From positions 1 to 20,422 of the IMG/VR virus record IMGVR_UViG_3300046000_000535: a DNA stretch of 20,422 bases; one strand, written 5' to 3'. Positions 6,617 through 13,268 of the stretch are shown here, piece by piece. The notes beneath the pieces are model-generated. The model was not told the origin of the DNA and ran no database searches. It worked only from the letters and a program-made list of their open reading frames with translations. Position 1 is the first letter of the stretch, and the number at the start of each line of letters is the position of its first letter. A program made the position numbers and the translations under genes. The stretch is from a virus.

Positions 6617-7426
6617 ATGTCAAGCACGTATTCCGATCTTAAATTTGAGATCATTGAGGTTGGTGGCTCTAGTGGTCAGTGGGGCGGTATTACCAACACA
6701 AATATTGGCACTGCAATTGAACAGGCAATTGCAGGTATGGCGACTCTTGAGTCAGGCGATTTTATAGCTAATTCAGCCACGTTGGCTGCTTCTAATACGC
6801 CAAACGCTCAAGACTTTCGTGCGTTCTGTCTAAACATCACGGCCACATTGACTGGGGCGGGTACAGTCAACGTTCCAGCGATTGAGAAGCCTTATTTGGT
6901 TTTAAATAATTCTGCTGGAGGCTTTGCCGTAACGGTTAAGGTTAGCGGTTTGACGGGGATATCAATACCTAATGGTAAGGGTTGCTTTGTCTATAACGAT
7001 GGAACAGATGTTGGCGCGGCAATCACTCATCTAACTTCTTTGACTTTGGCAACAGCACTGCCCGTTGCTTCTGGTGGTACAGGCATTACAAGTTTTGGTT
7101 CTGGCGTAGCAACATGGCTAGGTACGCCCTCAAGCGCAAACCTTGCCGCAGCGGTTACAGATGAAACGGGTTCTGGCGCTTTGGTGTTTGCCACTAGCCC
7201 AACGTTAGTAACGCCAGCACTTGGCACTCCTACTGCATTGGTTGGAACAAATATTAGCGGCACCGCAGCCAATCTTGGGGTTGGTAAACTTCAAACAACT
7301 AATTTCACCATTGAAGAATCAGGCGGTAAATTGGTTTTTAAATATGGCGCAACTACAATTGCAAGTATGACAAGTGCTGGTGTATTCACTACATTGAGCG
7401 ATGTAACTGGCAATGGCACACCTTAA
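6617..7426 (+). CDS. Second tail fibre protein
   Basis: 269 residues, starting two bases after the first fibre's stop. The N-terminal part (STYSDLKFEIIEVGGSSGQWGG, then TNTNIGTAIEQAIAG, residues 3-40) is a familiar fibre opening. Residues 60-140 look like a compact beta domain with FRAFCLNITATLTGAGTVNVP. Residues 149-216 carry the well-known phage fibre motif LPVASGGTGITSFGSG followed by SPTLVTPALGTPTALVGTNI. The last 45 residues end in short strands without a chaperone domain, so this protein must fold alone or with the dedicated chaperone encoded downstream. It could be a side or accessory fibre; the receptor cannot be told from sequence. Confidence 0.85.
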   Translation: MSSTYSDLKFEIIEVGGSSGQWGGITNTNIGTAIEQAIAGMATLESGDFIANSATLAASNTPNAQDFRAFCLNITATLTGAGTVNVPAIEKPYLVLNNSAGGFAVTVKVSGLTGISIPNGKGCFVYNDGTDVGAAITHLTSLTLATALPVASGGTGITSFGSGVATWLGTPSSANLAAAVTDETGSGALVFATSPTLVTPALGTPTALVGTNISGTAANLGVGKLQTTNFTIEESGGKLVFKYGATTIASMTSAGVFTTLSDVTGNGTP

Positions 7427-7439
7427 AGGAGTAATTTAA

Positions 7440-8393
7440 ATGGCAACATCTTTAGTAGCAACTGGCGTTCAATTTCCTGACGCAACAATTCAGACGACAA
7501 AAGCTGGAAACGCACCAACAATAACTACTTTTACATCATCTGGAAGTTATACAGTAGCCTCTGGCATTAACTTTATCATGGTTGAGTGTTGGGGCGCTGG
7601 TGGCGGTGGCGCTAGTGGCGGTGGCGGAAATCGGTCTGGTGGAAGTGGCGGTGGCGGTGGTTCATACACAACTCGACTATTTAAAGCCTCAGACCTTTCA
7701 TCTCCTGTAACTGTAACAATTGGCGCTGCTGGTACTGGAGGCGCAGCAAATTCTATTACTTCAACAAATGGTAATGGAAATCCTGGAACTGCTGGTGGAA
7801 ATACTACATTTGGATCATATTTAAGTGCTTATGGTGGATATTTTGGAACATCCGCTCAAAGTACACCTAAAGGTGGTAGTGGAGGTGGTGTTTTAAGTGC
7901 GCCTACAAGCGAAACAGCAGCGGGTGAGCCTTTACAAGCTTCTGCTGCTGGTTCTGCTAATCAATTTGGTGGTACTCCATATTTAAGTGCTGGTTCTAGT
8001 ACTGGAGGCCCGTCTGGTTGGGGTGGCGCAGCTGGTGGGGGTGGAGGTCTTACAAATACTGTTGGTAATGCGGGAGGCTCATCTTTCCAAGGTGGCGCTG
8101 GTGGCGGTGGCGGAGGACACTCCACCACTAGAGTAGGTGGCGCTGGTGGCTCTAACGCTGGCGCAACTGGTGGTGGTGGTGCTGGTGGTACTGCTGCTGG
8201 CGGTGCTGGTGGTGCTGGAACATCATTTAATGGCGGTGGCGGTGGCGGTGGTGCAAATAGTACTGGCGGTGCTGGTGGTTCTGCCACTTATGCTGGCGGT
8301 GGCGGTGGCGGTGGTGGAACTAGCGCTGCAACTGCCACAACAGGTGCTGGTGGTAATGGTGGTACTGGACTCTGCCGTGTTTATGCTTGGTAA
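7440..8393 (+). CDS. Glycine-rich fibre tip / adhesin-like protein
   Basis: 317 residues with AAAGGAG before the start. Residues 1-30 (MATSLVATGVQFPDATIQTT) resemble a short fibre-linking motif. From residue 31 it has the typical opening of glycine-rich phage fibre proteins, FTSSGSYTVASGINFIMVECWGAGGGG-type, then long tracts of glycine broken by alanine, serine and asparagine, with small strands between (for example SSPVTVTIGAAGTGG). It closes with GTGLCRVYAW, the usual terminal strand. Glycine-rich proteins of this kind can fold as sandwiches of polyglycine helices, as known for some T4-like adhesins; that comparison is an inference. Sitting last in the fibre group, it is a good candidate for the receptor-contacting tip. 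The reverse strand shows a proline-rich open frame here only because of the glycine codons. Confidence 0.8.
   Translation: MATSLVATGVQFPDATIQTTKAGNAPTITTFTSSGSYTVASGINFIMVECWGAGGGGASGGGGNRSGGSGGGGGSYTTRLFKASDLSSPVTVTIGAAGTGGAANSITSTNGNGNPGTAGGNTTFGSYLSAYGGYFGTSAQSTPKGGSGGGVLSAPTSETAAGEPLQASAAGSANQFGGTPYLSAGSSTGGPSGWGGAAGGGGGLTNTVGNAGGSSFQGGAGGGGGGHSTTRVGGAGGSNAGATGGGGAGGTAAGGAGGAGTSFNGGGGGGGANSTGGAGGSATYAGGGGGGGGTSAATATTGAGGNGGTGLCRVYAW
8094..8330 (+). repeat. GGT/GGC simple-sequence tracts in the adhesin gene
   Basis: Several runs of alternating GGT and GGC codons. One identical 23-base stretch occurs at 8231-8253 and 8294-8316. Shorter runs lie earlier, at about 7588-7660. Units are multiples of three bases, so slippage would change glycine tract length without breaking the frame. 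Confidence 0.8.
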
Positions 8394-8401
8394 GGAATAA
8401 T

Positions 8402-8731
8402 ATGAAATACGCAATCATTCAAGATAACAAAGTTGTAAACGTCGCAATTTCTGATTCTCCTTTAGAAAGCAATTGGATTGAATCTGATACTGCTGCAATT
8501 GGCGACACTTATGAAAATGGTCAATTTATTAAACCGCCAGTAGATGTTGAGGGTCAAAAAGCATACGTTCGTGCATTAAGAAATGCTCGTTTGCTAGAGA
8601 CAGACTGGACTCAACTTGCAGACTCACAAGTTGACAAAGCAGTTTGGGCAACATACCGACAAGCATTGCGAGACATGACAACTCAGGATGGCTTTCCACT
8701 TGAAGTTGAATTTCCAACTTTACCAACATAA
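8402..8731 (+). CDS. Phage tail fibre assembly chaperone
   Basis: 109 residues from the ATG at 8402 (AAGGAA just before it). The N-terminal half is a small beta-rich part (MKYAIIQDNKVVNVAI). The C-terminal half fits the phage tail assembly chaperone family: RALRNARLLETDWTQLADSQ (58-77), then VWATYRQALRDMTTQDGFP and a proline-rich end. Proteins of this family follow fibre genes and help fold or assemble fibre tips; they are usually not kept in the particle. Here it lies directly after three fibre-type genes, as expected. The next gene, a tiny membrane protein, starts two bases after its stop. Confidence 0.85.
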   Translation: MKYAIIQDNKVVNVAISDSPLESNWIESDTAAIGDTYENGQFIKPPVDVEGQKAYVRALRNARLLETDWTQLADSQVDKAVWATYRQALRDMTTQDGFPLEVEFPTLPT

Positions 8732-8733
8732 CC

Positions 8734-8826
8734 ATGCAAGACTGGGCTGAAGCATTCATTGTTGCGGCCTTTATCACCATCTTAATTGTGTGGGGGACGT
8801 TCACCCTTGTTTGGATTTGGGGATGA
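8734..8826 (+). CDS. 30-residue single-span membrane protein
   Basis: A complete small frame from ATG 8734 to TGA 8824-8826. It starts two bases after the chaperone gene's stop and ends in a four-base ATGA overlap with the next gene. No clear ribosome site is seen, so translation by re-initiation is likely. The product is almost entirely hydrophobic: after MQDWAEA, residues 8-29 form one membrane span rich in isoleucine, valine, threonine and tryptophan. There are two acidic residues before the span and no basic residue anywhere. It could be a small holin-like or holin-modulating protein given the lysis neighbours, but size and hydrophobicity alone do not show that. The overlaps on both sides argue that it is a real gene. 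Confidence 0.6.
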   Translation: MQDWAEAFIVAAFITILIVWGTFTLVWIWG

Positions 8827-8975
8827 AATGGGTACTGGTAATTTTTATGCTAATGCCGGGATCATCCAGTCAAAAGAAAAAAGATGAATATCGCTGTGTG
8901 CGTTGGGCGTGGACGGGGGATGTCTACAACCGTAAAGTAGTATGCCTTGAGTGGCAAAAGGTTGAGAGAAAATAA
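8823..8975 (+). CDS. 50-residue protein with N-terminal signal/anchor and two cysteines
   Basis: 50 residues from the ATG at 8823 (ATGA overlap upstream; GGGG just before), ending in a TAATG junction with the next gene. A frame opening at 8790 would run deep into the previous gene. Residues 1-12 (MKWVLVIFMLMP) form a short hydrophobic core that could be a signal peptide or anchor, followed by a polar GSSSQKKK stretch. The rest contains two cysteines (RCVRWAWTGDVYNRKVVCLEW), likely to pair if the protein reaches the periplasm. There is no lipobox cysteine after the hydrophobic part, so it is not an ordinary outer-membrane spanin. Function unknown; a role in the envelope during lysis or superinfection is inference. 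Confidence 0.6.
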   Translation: MKWVLVIFMLMPGSSSQKKKDEYRCVRWAWTGDVYNRKVVCLEWQKVERK

Positions 8976-9466
8976 TGGATCCTGTTACCGCACTAGCGGG
9001 TCTTCAAAGTGCCATAGGGCTTGTCCGTAAGGCGGCGCAGGTGGCAAATGACCTAGGTGGCCTAGGCGTGATGGTTGGTCGTATGTTTGACGCTAAGAGT
9101 CAGGCGACCAAGGCGATGGTTGAAGCCAAGCGGTCAGGCAATAAGTCTAACTTTGCATTGGCGATGCAGATAGAAAACACGCTGATGCAGACAGCCAAGC
9201 TGGAGGCGGAGTTGCAGATGCTCTATATGCAGACGGGCAATATAGATGTGTGGAACAAAATCAAGGCCAGAGCCGCTGAGATGGACAGGGATGATGCCAT
9301 AGCCGCAAGGCAAGCTAAAGCAGAAGAGAAGAAGCGCAAAGAAAAAGCACAAGAAGAACTAGAACTAGCGGCGGGTCTTACAGCAGGTGCTTTTGTTTTA
9401 ATGATGTTTGTGTTTGGTTTGTACGAGTTGTTTGAGTTTTGTGTTGTTAACAGGTGTGGGCGGTGA
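8975..9466 (+). CDS. Coiled-coil protein with C-terminal membrane anchor
   Basis: 163 residues, start overlapping the previous stop by one base. Residues 1-40 are helical and glycine-containing (MDPVTALAGLQSAIGLVRKA). Residues 55-95 are a second helical part. Residues 97-131 are a highly charged helix (KAEEKKRKEKAQEELE) likely to form a coiled coil. Residues 132-153 form a single hydrophobic span (AGLTAGAFVLMMFVFGLYEL), leaving a short tail with two cysteines. The basic stretch before the span suggests the long N-terminal part stays in the cytoplasm. I recall similar MDPVTAL proteins from marine and freshwater phages, but know no function. It does not match the layout of a usual inner-membrane spanin, where the span is at the N terminus. 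Confidence 0.7.
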   Translation: MDPVTALAGLQSAIGLVRKAAQVANDLGGLGVMVGRMFDAKSQATKAMVEAKRSGNKSNFALAMQIENTLMQTAKLEAELQMLYMQTGNIDVWNKIKARAAEMDRDDAIAARQAKAEEKKRKEKAQEELELAAGLTAGAFVLMMFVFGLYELFEFCVVNRCGR

Positions 9467-9600
9467 ATGAATACCAAAAACAGTTTGACCTTTTCCTTAA
9501 AGTTTTTGTCAGGCTATGCATTGCGTGGTGGGTGCTTGGATTGCTCCGCTTCCTGCCAGACGATGTTGCTAAAAAAGTATTGGGGATGTTTGGACTATGA
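9463..9600 (+). CDS. 45-residue membrane-associated protein, GTG start
   Basis: A short frame from GTG 9463 to TGA 9598-9600. It overlaps the previous gene by four bases (GTGA) and the next by four (ATGA), the same coupling seen along the cassette. The product starts NEYQKQFDLFLKVFVRLCIA and continues with a tryptophan- and leucine-rich segment (WWVLGLLRFLP), then a short amphipathic end with DDVAKKVLGMFGL. Residues about 11-32 could be one membrane span or a surface-lying helix. GGGCG (9458-9462) lies immediately before the start. It is not in any family I recognise. The tight overlaps at both ends are the main support for its being real. Confidence 0.55.
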   Translation: MNEYQKQFDLFLKVFVRLCIAWWVLGLLRFLPDDVAKKVLGMFGL

Positions 9601-10208
9601 GTGACGAAAAGCCAGTAGACATATTGAGCAAGGTGCTGTCCTATGTGGATAGCCCGTTTAAACTGTTTGCGCTGATACTGATGGCGGTGTTTGCGTTCTC
9701 TGGTTACTTTGTCTGGCAGAATCAAGAACTGCTAATGGGCGCATACAAAGAGTCTAAGAAGATGCCAAGCATTGTCGAGGACAGGGTGGAAGACGCTGCC
9801 GCCCACTTGTTCAAAACCACCAACGCCACCATTGTTGCCGTGTTCAAAGTAAACCCCATGTTTGGAACCCGAGTGCTGTACCGTGCTTACACCAAAGAAG
9901 GTCGAGACAAAACCAACGATGGGCTTGACGTTGGCCTGTTTACACAGAACGCATCTAACAACGCAGATGTGGTTAAGCTGATGGCCAGCGAGATACCTTG
10001 CGGAGAATACCGTTCAGCGCAGTCTGAGATAGGTTTGTGGTACATCGCCAAGGGGGTTGCTTACACTTGCCGCATCAGCATTCCACCTGACCCAAACAGA
10101 TTTATAGGCCAGATTACTGTGGGGTGGGATAGTGAGCCTGCCGACATTCAGGTAACAAGAACCATGATGGAAATTGCAGCCACCATGCTTTCAAGGAGTA
10201 AACAGTAA
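9597..10208 (+). CDS. Membrane-anchored protein with GAF-like soluble domain
   Basis: 203 residues. Residues 20-40 (PFKLFALILMAVFAFSGYFV) form one membrane span after a short charged start. Residues 41-70 are a linker helix (LMGAYKESKKMPSIVEDRVE). Residues 72-203 form a soluble alpha/beta domain: strand NATIVAVFKVNP, strand RVLYRAYTKEGR, and a closing WYIAKGVAYTCRISIPPDPN plus FIGQITVGWD, an order that resembles GAF-type sensory domains. The final helix carries TRTMMEIAATML. Cysteines at 135 and 158 may pair. It lies directly before the muramidase with a one-base TAATG overlap. A role in sensing conditions for lysis or in placing the lysis proteins is possible but unproven; the GAF resemblance is by eye. 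Confidence 0.65.
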   Translation: MSDEKPVDILSKVLSYVDSPFKLFALILMAVFAFSGYFVWQNQELLMGAYKESKKMPSIVEDRVEDAAAHLFKTTNATIVAVFKVNPMFGTRVLYRAYTKEGRDKTNDGLDVGLFTQNASNNADVVKLMASEIPCGEYRSAQSEIGLWYIAKGVAYTCRISIPPDPNRFIGQITVGWDSEPADIQVTRTMMEIAATMLSRSKQ

Positions 10209-10723
10209 TGGCTCAGTTTGAACCAGCTTTTGAGCAAATGATTAGAGATGAGGGCGGCTACGTCCTTCACGAAGTACCCGGCGACACGGGCGGCATGACC
10301 TATGCAGGTATTGCCCGTAACAAGAATCCTCAGTGGCCCGGTTGGGCGTTGGTGGACAAAAAAGAAATGGGTGGCTCTTTGACTCCCATGGTGCGTGAGT
10401 TCTACCGTACAGAGTTTTGGGACAAGATGCGCGGTAACGAGATTTCAAACCAAGATGTGGCTAACACCATCTTTAACTTTGGTGTAAACGCTGGTATGGG
10501 CATGGCTGTGAAGCTGGCGCAACTCGTGGTAGGCGCTACCCCTGACGGTGGCATTGGCGCAAAGACTATTGAGCGACTCAACCAGATTCCTGACGGCCAG
10601 CGGTTTAAGGAGCAGTATGCTTTGGCAAAGATTGCCCGCTACGTTGAGATATGCAACAAGAACCCCGTGCAGGTTAAGTTCCTCAAAGGCTGGCTAAACC
10701 GCACATTGAAAGGTTTGAAATGA
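10208..10723 (+). CDS. Endolysin, GH108-type muramidase with peptidoglycan-binding domain
   Basis: 171 residues, the usual length. The N-terminal part fits the glycosyl hydrolase 108 family (N-acetylmuramidase): FEQMIRDEGGYVLHEVPGDT with the expected catalytic glutamate at E15 and the D-T-G-G-M-T block (26-31) followed by YAGIARNKNPQWPGW. The C-terminal part fits the family's peptidoglycan-binding region: QDVANTIFNFGVNAGMGMAV (82-101), then LVVGATPDGGIGAKTIERLNQ. It would cut the sugar backbone of the cell wall between N-acetylmuramic acid and N-acetylglucosamine. No signal peptide is visible, so it needs a holin to reach the wall, and the holin gene overlaps its end by four bases. This pairing confirms a lysis cassette. 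Confidence 0.92.
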   Translation: MAQFEPAFEQMIRDEGGYVLHEVPGDTGGMTYAGIARNKNPQWPGWALVDKKEMGGSLTPMVREFYRTEFWDKMRGNEISNQDVANTIFNFGVNAGMGMAVKLAQLVVGATPDGGIGAKTIERLNQIPDGQRFKEQYALAKIARYVEICNKNPVQVKFLKGWLNRTLKGLK

Positions 10724-11157
10724 GCTTACTAGCCGTTGGATCAATTATTGAAGCCGTGGGTAAGGTTGCGGGCGACCTGATTACCACTGACAAAGAAAAA
10801 ATGGAAATGGAGATTGAGCAGCGTAAACTCGATCTTGAAGAAAAGCGCATTGACCAAGCCACAGACCTAGCACAAATTGAGGTTAATAAAATCGAAGCCG
10901 CGTCCTCTAGCGTGTTTGTTTCAGGCTGGAGGCCAGCTATTGGATGGATTGGCGTAGCGGCTATGGGGTATCAGTTCCTGCTTTACCCGCTGTTTCAGTG
11001 GGCATGGAAATACTTGCAGGCTATGGGCTGGGTTCCTATTGGCATGGATCCCCCGCCAGTACTAGACGCAGACCAACTTTGGGTGATATTATCAGGCATC
11101 TTGGGCATTGCCGGTATGCGTTCTTTTGAGAAGACCAAAGGCGTTGCCAGTAAATAA
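10720..11157 (+). CDS. Holin of the three-TM (GTA-type) family
   Basis: 145 residues, ATGA overlap with the endolysin. Residues 1-22 form an amphipathic to hydrophobic helix. Residues 24-60 are a charged helix (KEKMEMEIEQRKLDLEEKRI) likely to form a coiled coil. Next come the SGWRPAIGWIGVAAMG block (68-83) running into a first clear span, then FLLYPLFQWAW. The last span is LWVILSGILGIAGMRSFEK (120-138). The S-G-W-R-P motif and the G-x-x-G-M-R-x-x-E-K ending are characteristic of the phage holin 3TM family. The protein would form membrane holes that release the endolysin at a set time. Gene order (endolysin before holin) is reversed from lambda but not rare. It ends the coupled cassette; the next gene begins after ten bases. 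Confidence 0.85.
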   Translation: MSLLAVGSIIEAVGKVAGDLITTDKEKMEMEIEQRKLDLEEKRIDQATDLAQIEVNKIEAASSSVFVSGWRPAIGWIGVAAMGYQFLLYPLFQWAWKYLQAMGWVPIGMDPPPVLDADQLWVILSGILGIAGMRSFEKTKGVASK

Positions 11158-11167
11158 AAGGTAGCCC

Positions 11168-13267
11168 ATGCCATTACAAAAAATACTGTTCAAACCCGGC
11201 GTGAATAAAGAAAACACGCGGTACACAACCGAGGGCGGTTGGTATGAGTGCGACAAGGTACGTTTTCGTCAAGGCAATCCAGAAGCTATTGGTGGATGGA
11301 CTCGAATCTCTTCTAATTTTTTCCTTGGTGTATGTAGGTCTCTATGGAATTGGATTACGCTTGGCGGCTCTAATTTAATGGGCGTAGGCACAAACGTTAA
11401 GTTTTATATTGAGAATGGCGGTGGATATAACGACATCACGCCTATCCGTACAACAGTTACGATTAACAACAACCCATTTACTTTAACTGCCTCACCTACA
11501 GTTACTGTTACTGATACTGCGCATGGTTGTACAACAGGTTCTTTTGTTACTTTTAGTGGCGCAGTAGATATTGGCGGTGGTGGAACAAACGTAACCGCCG
11601 CAGTGCTTAATCAAGAATTTCAACTTACAGTTATTGACGCAAATACATACACAATTGTTATCTCTGTAACACCAAATGCTACAGCTATTTCCGGTTCCCC
11701 CGGTGGCGGATCTTCGGTAGTTGCGGCTTATCAACTTAATGCTGGCCCAGAATTTCAAATACCTTTAGTAGGTTGGGGCGCGGGTGCTTGGGGTGCGGGG
11801 CCTTGGGGTATAGGTTCACCCGATTCTTTGTCTCTTCAAATATGGAATCAGATCAACTACGGGCAAGATTTATTGTTTGGGCCTCGTGGGGGTGGACTTT
11901 ATTACTGGGATGCAAATACTACGCTAACTACACGTGGCGTATTGCTAAGCTCTCTTGGTGGGGATGTTACGTTTACTAATGCGTCCCCAACGGTTGTAAC
12001 AGCTACTACTGTGTTTACTGAAGGCGCGGCACTACAATTTGACGCTACTGCTATGCCAACAGGCGTGTCCGTTGCAACTACGTACTACGTAACTAACGTA
12101 AATGGGTTAACTTTTAACATTGCAGATTCAGCAGGGACTTTGATTAACGCGAGTAGTACGGGTACCGATGTTTATATCTCTCTTATTGTTGATATACCAA
12201 CAATTGTCAACACTTTTACTGTGTCTGATACATCGCGGTTTATTCTTGCGTTTGGCTGTAACGACTACGGCAGCGCGACTCTTAACCCAATGTTGATTCG
12301 TTGGTCTAATCAAGATGATCCATACAACTGGACGCCTAGCATTACAAATCAAGCGGGTAGTCTTACGGTATCTCACGGCTCTGAGATTATTACAACCATA
12401 CAGACTCGCCAAGAGATTGTGGTGTTTACTGATTCTGCGGTCTATTCATTGCAATATCTTGGCCCTCCCTTTGTATGGGCTACACAGATCTTAGGCGATA
12501 ACGTTTCTATTATAGGATCTAATGCCGCTACGATTGCGTCAGGCATCATCTATTGGATGGGTGTTGATAAGTTCTATGTATATGATGGTCGTGTACAGAC
12601 ACTTAACTGCGACCTTCGCCGCTACATTTTTAATGACTTTAACCAGCTACAAAATGAACAAGTATTCTGTGGTACTAACGAAGGCTTTAACGAAATTTGG
12701 TGGTTCTACTGTTCTGCAAATAGCACTCAAATAGACAAGTATGTTATCTATAACTACGTAGAGCATGCTTGGTCTTACGGCACGATGGCTCGTACAGCTT
12801 GGATTGATTCGGGTTTGCGTCCGTACCCTGTAGCTGCAACGTTAGTTAACAATCTTGTAAACCATGAAGATGGTATTGACGACAACATAACAGCTACAAC
12901 AGCGCCCATTAATGCCTACATCTCTTCGTCTGAATTTGACATTGGTGATGGGCACAACTTTGGTTTTGTGTGGCGTGTCCTGCCTGACCTGACGTTCTCT
13001 AATTCTGTTAACTCGTCCACTAATGCAAATCCTCAAGTGACGATGACTCTGTACGGCTTGACTAACTCTGGTTCAGGTTCTACAAGCAATGCTGGCGCTC
13101 CGGTAGCAAGTAGTTCTACGTATGTGATTACTGAAGAATTTACAGGGCAAATCTATACCCGCATGCGTGGTCGCCAGATGATCTTCAAGATTGATTCTAA
13201 TCAGATTGGCACAACGTGGCAGTTAGGTGCGCCGCGTATTGACATTCGTCAAGACGGTAGGAGATAA
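11168..13267 (+). CDS. P22 gp10-like packaged-DNA stabilisation protein with two inserted beta modules
   Basis: 699 residues. It opens with MPLQKILFKPGVNKENTRYT, GGWYECDKVRFRQGNPEAIG and GGWTRISSNFFLGVCRSLWN, a pattern I know from gp10-like neck proteins, which close the DNA channel below the portal. Later blocks, LNPMLIRWSNQDDPYNWTPS, LTVSHGSEIITTIQTRQEIV, FTDSAVYSLQYLGPPFVW, IIYWMGVDKFYVYDGRVQ and VIYNYVEHAWSYGTMART, are typical propeller-like strands. P22 gp10 is about 470 residues; the extra length comes mainly from two beta-rich insertions, about 99-190 (VTDTAHGCTTGSFVTFSG) and about 264-338 (MPTGVSVATTYYVTNVNG). A tryptophan-glycine run (WGAGAWGAGPWGIG, 203-216) follows the first. It lies about 10 kb from the gp4-like gene, unlike in P22. 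Confidence 0.75.
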   Translation: MPLQKILFKPGVNKENTRYTTEGGWYECDKVRFRQGNPEAIGGWTRISSNFFLGVCRSLWNWITLGGSNLMGVGTNVKFYIENGGGYNDITPIRTTVTINNNPFTLTASPTVTVTDTAHGCTTGSFVTFSGAVDIGGGGTNVTAAVLNQEFQLTVIDANTYTIVISVTPNATAISGSPGGGSSVVAAYQLNAGPEFQIPLVGWGAGAWGAGPWGIGSPDSLSLQIWNQINYGQDLLFGPRGGGLYYWDANTTLTTRGVLLSSLGGDVTFTNASPTVVTATTVFTEGAALQFDATAMPTGVSVATTYYVTNVNGLTFNIADSAGTLINASSTGTDVYISLIVDIPTIVNTFTVSDTSRFILAFGCNDYGSATLNPMLIRWSNQDDPYNWTPSITNQAGSLTVSHGSEIITTIQTRQEIVVFTDSAVYSLQYLGPPFVWATQILGDNVSIIGSNAATIASGIIYWMGVDKFYVYDGRVQTLNCDLRRYIFNDFNQLQNEQVFCGTNEGFNEIWWFYCSANSTQIDKYVIYNYVEHAWSYGTMARTAWIDSGLRPYPVAATLVNNLVNHEDGIDDNITATTAPINAYISSSEFDIGDGHNFGFVWRVLPDLTFSNSVNSSTNANPQVTMTLYGLTNSGSGSTSNAGAPVASSSTYVITEEFTGQIYTRMRGRQMIFKIDSNQIGTTWQLGAPRIDIRQDGRR

Positions 13268-13268
13268 C

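Noticed and set aside
7961-8287. Proline-rich 108-residue open frame on the reverse strand
   Set aside because: It is the complement of GGT/GGC glycine codons in the adhesin gene; such tracts open reverse frames by composition alone, and no binding site or gene neighbours on that strand support it.
8529-8804. Reverse-strand frame over the chaperone and the tiny membrane gene
   Set aside because: No binding site, opposite to all other genes, and it covers the well-recognised tail chaperone motif on the forward strand.
10944-11129. 61-residue frame inside the holin gene, as a nested antiholin
   Set aside because: It is in another frame with no start signal and would end inside the holin; no hydrophobic span pattern typical of an inhibitor.
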